Positions 33,929-42,552 of a stretch of DNA of 64,000 nucleotides are shown here, piece after piece. Numbering within the stretch: position 1 is the first letter of the stretch; each line of letters begins with the position of its first letter. The translations under genes and the position numbers were made by a program. The stretch spans positions 367,188 to 431,187 of the forward strand of contig NZ_CAMUES010000002.1 of assembly GCF_947087965.1 (NCBI RefSeq), read 5' to 3'. The notes under the pieces were generated by a model. That model was not told the DNA's origin, made no database searches, and saw only the letters and a program-made list of their open reading frames with translations. The stretch is from an uncultured Mobiluncus sp. GTDB lineage: Bacteria > Actinomycetota > Actinomycetes > Actinomycetales > Actinomycetaceae.

Positions 33929-34471
33929 CTACTCCTTTGTCGTTTGAGGGGTTTCAGGGTCACAAGTCCGGTTCATGACTTTCGGGTCACAGTGCGACGC
34001 AGTTTGGGTGCCGCCGCCGGTTCCATCCGTCGCCACAGCTTGGGCCAGCGCATCTTTCAATGCCATCCACCCCAACAGCGCGCATTTCACGCGGTTGACG
34101 TAGCGGGAAACTCCTTCCAGGCTGGAGGCATCGCCCAGACGATCGAGCAAATCCTCGTCCACGCCCCGGCCTCGTGAATGCATCATTTCGTTGAAATCCT
34201 GTTCCAGCCCGTGCACAGTTTCCAGGTCTTGGCCCTGCACCAGCTCCCACATCATCGACAGGGAGGCCTGCGAAATCGAGCAGCCGTGTCCGTCCCACAC
34301 CAGGTTGCGCAACTTTCCGTCAGCCACTTCCACCTGTAGCGTAACCTCGTCTCCGCAGGTCGGATTGACCTGGTGGGAACTGGCAGCCCAGCCGGGCAGG
34401 GTGCCAGCGCCATGCCGAGCCTTGGACTGCTCCAAGATGAGCTGCTGATACAGGTTTTCCAGTTCGTTCAC
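33929..34471 (-). CDS. sufU: SufU sulfur-transfer protein
   Basis: SufU (180 residues) is a zinc protein that accepts persulfide sulfur from SufS and hands it to the SufBCD scaffold in Gram-positive bacteria. The expected ligands are Cys39 and Asp41 in NPTCGDEV, Cys64 in GHGCSIS and Cys130 in RVKCALLGW. After the globular domain there is a Thr/Gly-rich tail of about 40 residues with two extra Cys, likely disordered. The start is GTG at 34471 with AAGGA six to seven bases before it. It lies 19 bases after sufS, its functional partner. Confidence 0.93.
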   Translation of the reverse strand: MNELENLYQQLILEQSKARHGAGTLPGWAASSHQVNPTCGDEVTLQVEVADGKLRNLVWDGHGCSISQASLSMMWELVQGQDLETVHGLEQDFNEMMHSRGRGVDEDLLDRLGDASSLEGVSRYVNRVKCALLGWMALKDALAQAVATDGTGGGTQTASHCDPKVMNRTCDPETPQTTKE

Positions 34472-34490
34472 TTGTGTTCCTTCTGTCTAT

Positions 34491-35792
34491 TCAGCTATCC
34501 CCTGGCGTGACACCAAAGAACTTTGCGGCCTGCGGAAGCGCTTGCAGCCAGCGGTCAATCTCATCAATAGTCGTGGTGGGGCTGAACGTGGCCCGCGTGG
34601 AGGCGTTCACACCAAAGAAACGATGCAGCGGAATGGCACAATGATGGCCGACTCGCACCGCCACCCCTTGCGAATCCAAGTATTGCCCCAGGTCATGAGG
34701 GTGAATCCCTTCCATTTCGAAGGACAACACCCCGGCGCGATGCGTCATGTCAGTAGGGCCCAGCAGCTTCACGCCGGGAATCTCCACCAGCCTCGGCAGG
34801 GCGTAAGCGGTGAGGGCCTGCTCGTGAGCAGCGACCCGCTCCATCCCCAGCCCCTGCAGGTACTTGCACGCGGCGGCCCAACCCACAATCTGGGCGACCG
34901 GTTGGGTGCCAGCCTCAAAGCGGTAGGGTGCCGGCATGAAAGTTGTTTCCTCCACCGTCACGTTTTCAATCATGGAACCACCGCTGAGGAGCACCGGCAG
35001 CTGTTCGAGCAGCTCACGGCGCCCCCACAAGGCTCCCACCCCGGTGGGGCCGAGCATCTTGTGGGCGGAAAAACACGCGAAATCAACTCCGAGCTGATCA
35101 ACTTCCAGCGGCAGGTGAGCACTGGATTGGCAAGTGTCCATGACGACGATGGCACCGACCGCCCGGGCGGTGGCAATAATTGGCGCAATGTCCGTCACCG
35201 CCCCGGTCACGTTAGACAGGTGCGTGAACGCAACGACCCGCGTGCGCGGCGTAATGACGTCCTCTAGGTGGCACACGTCCAGGCGCCCGTCGGGGGTCAA
35301 CTCGATGACTTTCGTGACGGCTCCAGTGCGTTTGGCCACCAGCTGCCACGGCACCAGATTGGCGTGATGTTCCGCCCTGGTGAACACGATTTCATCGCCC
35401 GGTTGCAAGGCAAAAGGTCCGCCCGCACGTTCCCAAGTGGCGGCTGCAAAACCGTAAGCCACTAGGTTCAGCGCCTCGGTCGCTCCCGAGGTCCACACGA
35501 TTTCTTCGGGGTCGCTCACGCCTAAGAAGTCCGCGACGTCCTGGCGAGCATCTTCAAACAAAGCCGTGGCTTCGTCGCCGAGCTGGTGAGTCCCCCGGTG
35601 TACCGCCCCATTGTGGCGGCGGTAAAAGTCGTCAATGGCCTCCAACACGACCGCCGGCTTTTGCGAGGTTGCCCCAGAGTCCAGATAGTCAAGGGGCGAG
35701 CCATCGCGTCCCGAAACGCTGAGAATCGGGAAATCCGCACGAATCCGAGCGAGCTCCGCCTCGCTGAAATCTGTCGCCGGGCCTGTTACCAT
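34491..35792 (-). CDS. sufS: Cysteine desulfurase SufS
   Basis: SufS (433 residues) is a group II cysteine desulfurase: a PLP enzyme that takes sulfur from cysteine and leaves alanine. Lys245 in CFSAHKMLGPTG holds PLP, Asp219 in VVMDTCQSSAH contacts the pyridine nitrogen, and Cys385 in RVGHHCAIPL carries the persulfide on the mobile loop. TSGATEALNLVAYG and TRAEHHANLVPW are further family blocks. The N-terminus is about 15 residues longer than usual. AAGGGA precedes the ATG at 35792. It is 33 bases after sufC. Confidence 0.96.
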   Translation of the reverse strand: MVTGPATDFSEAELARIRADFPILSVSGRDGSPLDYLDSGATSQKPAVVLEAIDDFYRRHNGAVHRGTHQLGDEATALFEDARQDVADFLGVSDPEEIVWTSGATEALNLVAYGFAAATWERAGGPFALQPGDEIVFTRAEHHANLVPWQLVAKRTGAVTKVIELTPDGRLDVCHLEDVITPRTRVVAFTHLSNVTGAVTDIAPIIATARAVGAIVVMDTCQSSAHLPLEVDQLGVDFACFSAHKMLGPTGVGALWGRRELLEQLPVLLSGGSMIENVTVEETTFMPAPYRFEAGTQPVAQIVGWAAACKYLQGLGMERVAAHEQALTAYALPRLVEIPGVKLLGPTDMTHRAGVLSFEMEGIHPHDLGQYLDSQGVAVRVGHHCAIPLHRFFGVNASTRATFSPTTTIDEIDRWLQALPQAAKFFGVTPGDS

Positions 35793-35825
35793 GACAATTC
35801 TTTCCCTTCGCCGCTCGCGCCGCCC

Positions 35826-36590
35826 TTAAGCAGCCGTCGAGGCTCCCAGGTACTTGTCGTAGCCCTCGGCTTCAAGTTCATCGGCCAGTTCGGGCCCACC
35901 TTCTTTGCTGATACGCCCGTCCACGAAGACATGAACGAAATCGGGGTGCACGTAACGCAGAATCCGTGAGTAGTGGGTAATCAGCAAGATTCCGGTATTG
36001 GCGGCCTCATGCACCCGGTTGATGCCTTCAGAAACAATCTTGAGAGCATCAATGTCCAAACCGGAATCTGTTTCGTCCAAAATCGCGAACTGCGGTGCTA
36101 ACAGCTGCATTTGCAGAATTTCCAGGCGTTTCTTTTCCCCGCCGGAAAAGCCCGCGTTCAAATCCCGGCTGGCAAACTCTTTCTCCATCTTAAAGTCGTC
36201 AAAAGCCCCGTTGACTTCTTTCATCCATTGACGCAGCGACGGAGCTTGTCCCGCCACCGAAGTTTTTGCGGTGCGCAAGAAGTTCGACACGCTCACCCCG
36301 GGGACCTCGACCGGGTACTGCATCGCCAGGAACAACCCCGCCCGAGCGCGCTCGTCCACACTCATCTCCAGAATGTTCTTGCCGTCCAGCAGGGCTTCAC
36401 CGCCAGTGACCTCATACTTCGGGTGTCCCGCCAGGACATAGCTCAGAGTCGATTTGCCCGAACCATTGGGTCCCATAATGGCGTGTACTTCGCCGGAGTT
36501 TATGGTCAGGTTTACACCTTTCAAAATCTTTTTCGGCCCTTCCGGGGTCTCCACCTGGGCTTTTAGGTTCTTTACTTCCAACACTGACAC
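35826..36590 (-). CDS. sufC: SufC ATPase of the SufBCD scaffold
   Basis: SufC (254 residues) is the soluble ABC ATPase that drives conformational change in the SufBCD complex during Fe-S cluster assembly. Walker A is GPNGSGKST at about 38-46, the SufC-type signature is FSGGEKKRLEILQMQLL, and Walker B reads AILDETDSGLDIDAL, where the usual DEPDSGLD has Thr for Pro; this variation is common in actinobacteria. The start is GTG at 36590 with AGGAG upstream. A 69-base gap separates it from the Rieske gene. Confidence 0.96.
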   Translation of the reverse strand: MSVLEVKNLKAQVETPEGPKKILKGVNLTINSGEVHAIMGPNGSGKSTLSYVLAGHPKYEVTGGEALLDGKNILEMSVDERARAGLFLAMQYPVEVPGVSVSNFLRTAKTSVAGQAPSLRQWMKEVNGAFDDFKMEKEFASRDLNAGFSGGEKKRLEILQMQLLAPQFAILDETDSGLDIDALKIVSEGINRVHEAANTGILLITHYSRILRYVHPDFVHVFVDGRISKEGGPELADELEAEGYDKYLGASTAA

Positions 36591-36659
36591 TGTTTTCTCC
36601 TGTTTCCTTTTTCCATTCCGAGCTGCTCGGCGCGTTTCCCCGCGCTGAAACCGGCTGAG

Positions 36660-36971
36660 TTACGCGCTCACATCCACAGCGACGAAGCTGTCGGCAATTT
36701 TGACTGGGTAAATCTTAAGGGGGTCGTAGGCCGGCGACTGTGGCTCGCCGGTTTCCAAATCGAACTGTGCCCCGTGCGCAGCACATTCCACGCAGCCGTC
36801 CTCAATGATGCCGTCCACCATGGAGAACCCGGCGTGCGGACATTCCTTTGCCATCGCGTGAAAATCTCCCTCATCGCTGCGCAAAACCACGATTTCAACG
36901 CCTTCCACAGTGACTTCTTTGCCAGTTCCCGGCTCGATTTCATCGATACTGCCAACTTTGGTAAAACTCAT
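36660..36971 (-). CDS. Rieske-type ferredoxin in the suf operon
   Basis: This 103-residue protein has the Rieske [2Fe-2S] ligands Cys44 and His46 in KECPHAG and Cys63 and His66 in VECAAHGAQFD, spaced as in the soluble ferredoxins of ring-hydroxylating dioxygenases. No oxygenase is nearby. It overlaps the sufD stop by four bases (ATGA) and precedes sufC, a location shared by many actinobacterial suf operons. It may deliver electrons for cluster assembly or be a client made alongside the machinery; which one is not known. Confidence 0.92.
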   Translation of the reverse strand: MSFTKVGSIDEIEPGTGKEVTVEGVEIVVLRSDEGDFHAMAKECPHAGFSMVDGIIEDGCVECAAHGAQFDLETGEPQSPAYDPLKIYPVKIADSFVAVDVSA

Positions 36972-38137
36972 TGCAAACTCCCTGCACTAAGGTGACTATC
37001 TACGGTTTCCAACACGTAGTCAGTCAATTCCGGTACTTCTAACTTATTCAATAATTCCGCATAGAACGCGCGCACCACCAGTCGTTTGGCGTTGACTGCA
37101 TCGATACCACGGCTTTGCAGATAGAACAGCTGTTCATCATCAAATCTGCCGGTCGCCGAGGCATGTCCAGCACCTTCGATTTCACCATTGTGAATCTCTA
37201 GGTTCGGCACAGAATCCACACGAGGTCCCTTGCCCAGCACCAGGTTTCGGTTCAGTTCGTAGGAATCCGTCCCGAAAGCCTGCGGCCCGATACCAACGTC
37301 ACCGACCCACACAGCGCGTGCTTCCTGACCTTGCAATGCACCCTTGTAGGTCACTCGGGACTTCGATTTTTGCCCCGTGTGCTCGATAAACAGCCGGTGT
37401 TCCTGATGCTTTCCCGTGTTGGTAAAGTACAGTCCCAGCAGGTTCAAATCGCTGCGTTCTGCAGGGAGATTCACTCCCATCGTGATGCGAACTGAATTGC
37501 CTCCCAAGGTGACGTTGGCATGCTTGACACTGGCGTTCTGACCCAGAGTCATCTGTTGAGTTGCCACGTGCACCGCGGTGTCGTCCCAGGCCTGCAGGCT
37601 GACTACGTCCAGTTTCGCGCCCGGCTCCGCTTTCACTTCCAACGTCTCATTCAGGCAACCACCACCGCGATGACGCAGCAAGATGGTAGCTTGAGACGCT
37701 TTTTCCGCATGTATCCGCACGTGACCGACCGTATCTGGCTCCTCAGCGGTGACGTCAATCCAGACCGGTCGACTCACCGTGCCGGTAACCGCCACATCTA
37801 GAGTCTCGGAAATATTATTCCAGCCAACCACTCCAGCACGGTCGAAAGGTGCTCCGGCTAGGGGCGACAACTCCGCCACTGCGGACAGTTTCAGGGTCAG
37901 ATTTACCTCAGGCTGGACTGGTTCGTCGGTACGCAAAGCCACACCGTCCACCGCAAACTTGGCGCTACCGCCCTGGAGAGATTCTTCCAGTAAGCTGGAG
38001 AACCGCGATAATGGGGTGAAGCGCCAGGCTTCTTCCCGCCCGGTCGGCATCGGAAAATCCCCTACGGAAGTAGAGGTCAGTCGGGTTGGGGCCGGAGCGG
38101 CTTGCGCGCCGCCTGTTGGTACAGTAACTTCAGTCAT
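36968..38137 (-). CDS. sufD: SufD scaffold subunit
   Basis: SufD (389 residues) pairs with SufB and two SufC copies to form the scaffold. After an N-terminal helical part (GDFPMPTGREEAWRFTPLSR) comes the long right-handed beta-helix typical of SufB/D, ending with NGEIEGAGHASATGRFDDEQLFYLQSRG and then DAVNAKRLVVRAFYAELL. His at the GAGHASATG segment corresponds to the conserved histidine at the SufB-SufD interface. The ATG follows the sufB stop TAA directly without any gap. Confidence 0.95.
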   Translation of the reverse strand: MTEVTVPTGGAQAAPAPTRLTSTSVGDFPMPTGREEAWRFTPLSRFSSLLEESLQGGSAKFAVDGVALRTDEPVQPEVNLTLKLSAVAELSPLAGAPFDRAGVVGWNNISETLDVAVTGTVSRPVWIDVTAEEPDTVGHVRIHAEKASQATILLRHRGGGCLNETLEVKAEPGAKLDVVSLQAWDDTAVHVATQQMTLGQNASVKHANVTLGGNSVRITMGVNLPAERSDLNLLGLYFTNTGKHQEHRLFIEHTGQKSKSRVTYKGALQGQEARAVWVGDVGIGPQAFGTDSYELNRNLVLGKGPRVDSVPNLEIHNGEIEGAGHASATGRFDDEQLFYLQSRGIDAVNAKRLVVRAFYAELLNKLEVPELTDYVLETVDSHLSAGSLQ

Positions 38138-39583
38138 TTAGCCCACCGACCCTTCCATCTGCAGTTCGATTAGTCGATTCAGTTCCAAGGCGTATTCCAT
38201 CGGAAGCTCCTTGGCGATTGGCTCAACGAAACCGCGTACGATGGTCGCCATCGCTTCCGTTTCGGTGAGCCCCCGGCTCATCAGGTAGAACAGTTGATCC
38301 TCGGACACTTTGGAAACAGTTGCCTCGTGACCCATTTCGACCTCGTCATTGCGCACGTCCACATAAGGATAGGTGTCAGAGCGCGAAATGGTGTCCACCA
38401 GCAGGGCGTCGCACAGCACGTTGGACTTGGAACCGATGGCGTTTTCGGCAATGTCGACCAAGCCCCGGTATGAGGAACGTCCGCCTTGCCGCGAGATGGA
38501 TTTGCTGACAATGTGCGAAGAGGTATGCGGGGCTCGGTGCAGCATTTTTGCACCGGTGTCCTGATGCTGCCCCTTGCCGGCAAAAGCAATGGACAATGTC
38601 TCGCCGTGGGCGTGCTCGCCCAGCAGGTATACCGAGGGGTACTTCATGTTGATGCGCGAGCCGATGTTGCCGTCAATCCATTCCATCGTGGCGCCCTCCT
38701 CGCAGAAGGCACGTTGGGTCACCAGGTTCAACACGTTATTCGACCAGTTTTGGATGGTCGTGTAACGCACCCGGGCGTTCTTTTTCACAAATATTTCCAC
38801 GATGGCGGCGTGCAAAGAATCCGACTGGTAAATCGGGGCGGTGCAGCCTTCTACATAGTGTACGTAGGAGTCTTCGTCAGCAATGATTAGGGTTCGTTCA
38901 AACTGACCCATGCTCTCCGTGTTGATGCGGAAGTAGGCCTGCAGGGGGACCGTACACTGCACACCTTTGGGAACATAGATAAATGAACCACCGGACCACA
39001 CGGCAGTATTCAGGGCAGCGAACTTGTTGTCCCCCGCCGGTACGGCCTGCCCAAAGTATTCCTGGAACAGTTCGGGGTATTCTTTCAGTCCCGTGTCGGT
39101 GTCTAAAAAGACCACGCCCTGTTTCTCAAGATCCTCGCGGATTTGGTGATAGACGACTTCCGATTCGTACTGAGCGGCCACCCCGTCCACCAGGCGTTGC
39201 CGCTCCGCTTCGGGAATTCCCAGACGATCATAGGTCTGTTTGATGTCTTCGGGCAGGTCGTCCCAGGATTGGGCGACCTTGTCGGCAGCCCGCACGAAGT
39301 ACTTAAACTCATCAAAGTCCAGGAAGTTCAAATCTGGACCCCAGTCCGGAATGGGTTTGCGCTGAAAAATCTTGAGGGCTTTCAACCTCAGTTTCAGCAT
39401 CCATTCCGGCTCATCTTTCATCTCGGAGATGTAGCGCACCACGTCCTCATCCAAGCCGCGTTTCGCGGCTTGTCCGGCGGCATCGGAGTCATGCCAGCCG
39501 AATTCGTACTTATCGGAAATAGACTCGATAATCTCATCATCCGCGCGCTTTTTCTGATCTGACTCAGTCAGAGCATCGCTCAT
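38138..39583 (-). CDS. sufB: SufB scaffold subunit
   Basis: SufB (481 residues) is the main site of nascent Fe-S cluster assembly. Conserved blocks include VWSGGSFIYVPKGVQ, EGCTAPIYQ (with the Cys that receives sulfur in this region), TIQNWSNNVLNLVTQRA and the C-terminal HEATVSKVSEDQLFYLMSRGL. The length is standard. AAAGGA lies five bases before the ATG at 39583. It is the first structural gene after sufR, 90 bases downstream, and could have its own promoter there. Confidence 0.96.
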   Translation of the reverse strand: MSDALTESDQKKRADDEIIESISDKYEFGWHDSDAAGQAAKRGLDEDVVRYISEMKDEPEWMLKLRLKALKIFQRKPIPDWGPDLNFLDFDEFKYFVRAADKVAQSWDDLPEDIKQTYDRLGIPEAERQRLVDGVAAQYESEVVYHQIREDLEKQGVVFLDTDTGLKEYPELFQEYFGQAVPAGDNKFAALNTAVWSGGSFIYVPKGVQCTVPLQAYFRINTESMGQFERTLIIADEDSYVHYVEGCTAPIYQSDSLHAAIVEIFVKKNARVRYTTIQNWSNNVLNLVTQRAFCEEGATMEWIDGNIGSRINMKYPSVYLLGEHAHGETLSIAFAGKGQHQDTGAKMLHRAPHTSSHIVSKSISRQGGRSSYRGLVDIAENAIGSKSNVLCDALLVDTISRSDTYPYVDVRNDEVEMGHEATVSKVSEDQLFYLMSRGLTETEAMATIVRGFVEPIAKELPMEYALELNRLIELQMEGSVG

Positions 39584-39673
39584 CTCTATCCTTTCATTTG
39601 AGGTTTTCTCTAAGTCTAGGTAGCCCTGTCGGGTCCTGATTTTTAGAAGTCGCCGGGAGACTGTCTCACTGAT

Positions 39674-40390
39674 TTATTCCCCCCGACTTCGCTTCCCTCC
39701 GTTCAACACATTAATGCTGCTCAGAGCCCCATTTTTGCGCAAGGTTAGCGGCACACAGGTGGTGCAGGCATGGTCCCCCTCCGCAAGGGTGGCGAGGCGC
39801 TGCACATGGGTATCGAGCAACCGGGAGAAGGCTTGCGTTTCTGCCTCACACAGCTTTGGATAGGACTTGGCGACGTCCTGTACCGGGCAGGATCCTTGAC
39901 ACAGCTGCAGTGCCAGCCCGTGCGCGGTTTGTCGAACGGTTGCCGCGTAACCGTCCTGTGCCAGCGCATCCGCCAAGGCCACGACCCGGGCTTGCGGGTC
40001 ATCTCCGGCGGCGTGAACTACCGGAGCATAGCGGCGTTCGACCTCTCGCGAATGCCGATTAGCAAAGTCTTCAATAGCTTGGTCGCCGGCGACTTGCTGC
40101 AGGTAGTCCAGCGCCTTGTTTGCCATCTGTGAGTACCCATCCGGCAGCGTGGCGCGTCCGGCATCAGTCGCCACATAGTGACGTGCCGGACGCCCGCGGC
40201 CGCGAATCTTGCCGGTCGATTCAAGGTTCTCAATCTGCCCACTCTCCTCTAGATAGATGAGGTGGCGACGAACTGCCGCTGGGGTAAGTTTGAGGATGTT
40301 AGCCAGGACAGAAGCAGTAATGGGACCCTTTTCAATGATTAGATCCAGTACGACTTGACGGGTGCCCTGATCATCCACGATTGCTGGCAT
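39674..40390 (-). CDS. sufR: SufR Fe-S sensing regulator
   Basis: SufR (238 residues) is a winged-helix repressor (residues 10-75, LKLTPAAVRRHLIYLEESG as recognition region, wing RGRGRPARHY) with a C-terminal domain that holds an Fe-S cluster. Candidate ligands are Cys164, Cys168, Cys181, Cys209 and Cys212. With a cluster it represses the suf operon and itself; loss of the cluster under iron shortage or oxidative stress derepresses. AAGGAGG precedes the ATG. A palindrome 51-72 bases upstream of the start is a possible operator. Confidence 0.93.
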   Translation of the reverse strand: MPAIVDDQGTRQVVLDLIIEKGPITASVLANILKLTPAAVRRHLIYLEESGQIENLESTGKIRGRGRPARHYVATDAGRATLPDGYSQMANKALDYLQQVAGDQAIEDFANRHSREVERRYAPVVHAAGDDPQARVVALADALAQDGYAATVRQTAHGLALQLCQGSCPVQDVAKSYPKLCEAETQAFSRLLDTHVQRLATLAEGDHACTTCVPLTLRKNGALSSINVLNGGKRSRGE

Positions 40391-40440
40391 CCCGCTCCTC
40401 CTTCGTTAAAATCTTTACATCAACGATGACTTTCCTAAAT

Positions 40441-40462
40441 CTAGCATATTTTCCCAAGCTAG
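40441..40462. promoter_or_regulatory. Candidate SufR operator
   Basis: CTAGC and GCTAG flank a 12-base AT-rich spacer upstream of sufR. It is the only clear dyad in the 225-base gap between the Nudix gene stop and sufR. No published consensus was matched exactly. Confidence 0.3.
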
Positions 40463-40615
40463 TCATTGCTTAAAACCTGCCAAAATAAGCCAAACTGCGG
40501 TTTTACTGGGAAAATTTGCGCAACATCAGTGTGCCAAAAATCAGTTTGCAGCCAGGCCGGCTCAGCGACGGCCGGCGGAAACCCCCGCAACATCTATACG
40601 GGGCTGCGAGCGAAT

Positions 40616-41296
40616 CTATTCCGAAGAAGTTTTTCGAAACCACGGAGCTGACACCGGACGCAAAGAAACCGGGGAGACGTCGGGCAATCCCAGCGCCAGC
40701 GCAGTAGCCAACACTCCGACAACCGCGGAAGGATTGTGCATCTGTCCAGCAAAAATCGCCACCACTGCCTGCCGCAACCCTACCCAGCGCCGCGCCATAA
40801 ACGCTTCTTCGGCTTCACGCTGAAAACTGCGCTCCGAGGCAGGAATCGGGGTTAAATCGCGAGCCAAGTACACCCGCAGCGCTTCGGAAGACCCGCCCGG
40901 CGTGGTGAAATAATCCACCAGCACGTCCCAGCGAGTAGCTTTCAAGTCGGCTTCTTCCTCCAGCTCCCGCTGCGCCGCACGCAGCGGATTTTCCCCGGCA
41001 ATGTCCAATAATCCCGCGGGAATCTCCCACAAGGTCGCTCCCACCGGGTGACGGTATTGGTTGATTAGCAGCACTTCGGGCTCACCCGAAGCGCTCGCCT
41101 CACCTTCCCGCAGCGGAACGATGGCGACCGCCCCCGGATGCTTCACAAAATCTCGTGTTGCCACCCCATCGCCATAGCGAACCCGTTCAGTGAGCATGGA
41201 AAAAACTTTGCCCCTAAACACTTCCAGAGAATCCACCACGGGAAATTCAGTTCGTTCATCCTCCGGTGGTTCCAAGTACGGTGGGGTATCGCTCAT
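40616..41296 (-). CDS. Nudix hydrolase, ADP-ribose pyrophosphatase type
   Basis: The 226-residue enzyme probably splits ADP-ribose into AMP and ribose 5-phosphate. The Nudix box is read in EIPAGLLDIAGENPLRAAQR followed by ELEEEADL; the extra residue before the first Glu is usual in actinobacterial ADP-ribose pyrophosphatases. QYRHPVG before it and DYFTTPGGSSE after it are typical of this subclass. The ATG at 41296 has AGGAG upstream and overlaps the glycosyltransferase stop by four bases; an open frame extends 29 codons further up without a ribosome site. It ends the compact 41-54 kb gene block. Confidence 0.92.
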   Translation of the reverse strand: MSDTPPYLEPPEDERTEFPVVDSLEVFRGKVFSMLTERVRYGDGVATRDFVKHPGAVAIVPLREGEASASGEPEVLLINQYRHPVGATLWEIPAGLLDIAGENPLRAAQRELEEEADLKATRWDVLVDYFTTPGGSSEALRVYLARDLTPIPASERSFQREAEEAFMARRWVGLRQAVVAIFAGQMHNPSAVVGVLATALALGLPDVSPVSLRPVSAPWFRKTSSE

Positions 41297-42552
41297 TTTT
41301 GTTCTCCTGTTTGTAATATCGGGCTGCTCTTGGTTGTTCGCTGGTTTTGTCCCGCCAGGGAGCGCCGATAAAATCCCAGCCATTCGTTGGCGACCTGGTC
41401 ATTGGTCGGCCAGGTGGTGGCGCGATGCCGGGCGGACTCCTGTTTTTCGTACCAGATGCTGGGGTTGGCCAGTAGTTTCGTGATGGCTTGAGCTGTCGCC
41501 TCGGCATCGTCTGTGTCCACCACGAGGCTGCCGATTCCGAGGTCTGAATCGTGGGACTGTCCCGCAATCTGTTCTCCTCCGACCAGGTTCTCGCCCTGTT
41601 GACTGTCCATCGCTACCCCCGCAGGCAGCAAAATGTCTCGCAATTTCCCGACCGGGGCAGCCACAATCGGCAGCCCCAAGCTCATGGCTTCTTGGGCAAT
41701 GAAACCCCGCGACTCCCATTCAGAAGTAATGACCAATACACTCGCGGCTTGTAACCAGGCGTCCAGGGACTTGCGCCACCCCAGGAAAGAGACCTGCGCA
41801 TCGCTACCATAGGAGCGTAGACCCGCTAACAGTTGGGGATCTCCATCCCCGATAACCACCCCGGTGGCTGGATAAGTCACCCGCTGCATAGCGCGAACAA
41901 ACCGGTCAAAACGTTTCTCTTGCTCAATCGGACCAATCCCCAGCACCAGTTGGCCACGGTTGCGCAGCCGTTCCGCGGCCGCCAGCTTGGCCCAGTTGCC
42001 CACCCGCTCCTTACGATTGAGCATTCCGGTTTGCAAGAGTTTCTCTACCCTGGGGCTGACCAGGAAAGATACCGCTGAGTCCGTATCCGCCGATGATTGT
42101 CGGTCAATCTTTGCGGTCAGGCGTAACGAAGAGCCCGAAATGAGCGAAGCGCGGTTATCCATCCACCGAAAGAGTAGCTGGCGCCAGAACGTATCGCGGC
42201 GTTCATCGTTCAGTTCGTACAGCGATACTAAAAGCGGCGGAGTATTGGGGACGAACATGGTCAGTACCAGGACATACAGCGCCGCCTTCAGCCCGTGAAC
42301 GTGAATGACATCAGAGTTTTTCAGCACGTCTTGCGCCCGGCGCAACCGCCGCAGATTCGTACCCATCAGGAACAGTCTGCGCGGTTTCACAATCCACAGC
42401 GGCAGAACATTCTTGAGACGATACAGCTTGGCGCTGGTGGGTTCGGCAATAATCTGAACATCGTGGCCTTTCGCCGCCAAAGTGCTCGATAGCGATGCCA
42501 CGAAAGTTCCCATCGAGTGCGAGGCTTTGCCCATCACCATGGTTATTTTCAC
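41293..42552 (-). CDS. Glycosyltransferase family 4 protein
   Basis: The 419-residue protein has a GT-B fold: N-terminal MVMGKASHSMGTFVASLSSTLAAKGHDVQIIAEP with the HVHGLKAALY segment, and a C-terminal nucleotide-sugar domain with LVLGIGPIEQEKRFDRFVRA, SFLGWRKSLDAWLQAASVLVITSEWESRGFIAQEAMSLGLPIVA spanning the E-x7-E motif. GTG at 42552 is the start, overlapping the murJ stop (GTGA). In Streptomyces a glycosyltransferase occupies a similar place near mctB and steA, so a cell envelope role is likely, with acceptor unknown. A polar tail of about 20 residues ends the chain. Confidence 0.9.
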   Translation of the reverse strand: MKITMVMGKASHSMGTFVASLSSTLAAKGHDVQIIAEPTSAKLYRLKNVLPLWIVKPRRLFLMGTNLRRLRRAQDVLKNSDVIHVHGLKAALYVLVLTMFVPNTPPLLVSLYELNDERRDTFWRQLLFRWMDNRASLISGSSLRLTAKIDRQSSADTDSAVSFLVSPRVEKLLQTGMLNRKERVGNWAKLAAAERLRNRGQLVLGIGPIEQEKRFDRFVRAMQRVTYPATGVVIGDGDPQLLAGLRSYGSDAQVSFLGWRKSLDAWLQAASVLVITSEWESRGFIAQEAMSLGLPIVAAPVGKLRDILLPAGVAMDSQQGENLVGGEQIAGQSHDSDLGIGSLVVDTDDAEATAQAITKLLANPSIWYEKQESARHRATTWPTNDQVANEWLGFYRRSLAGQNQRTTKSSPILQTGEQK

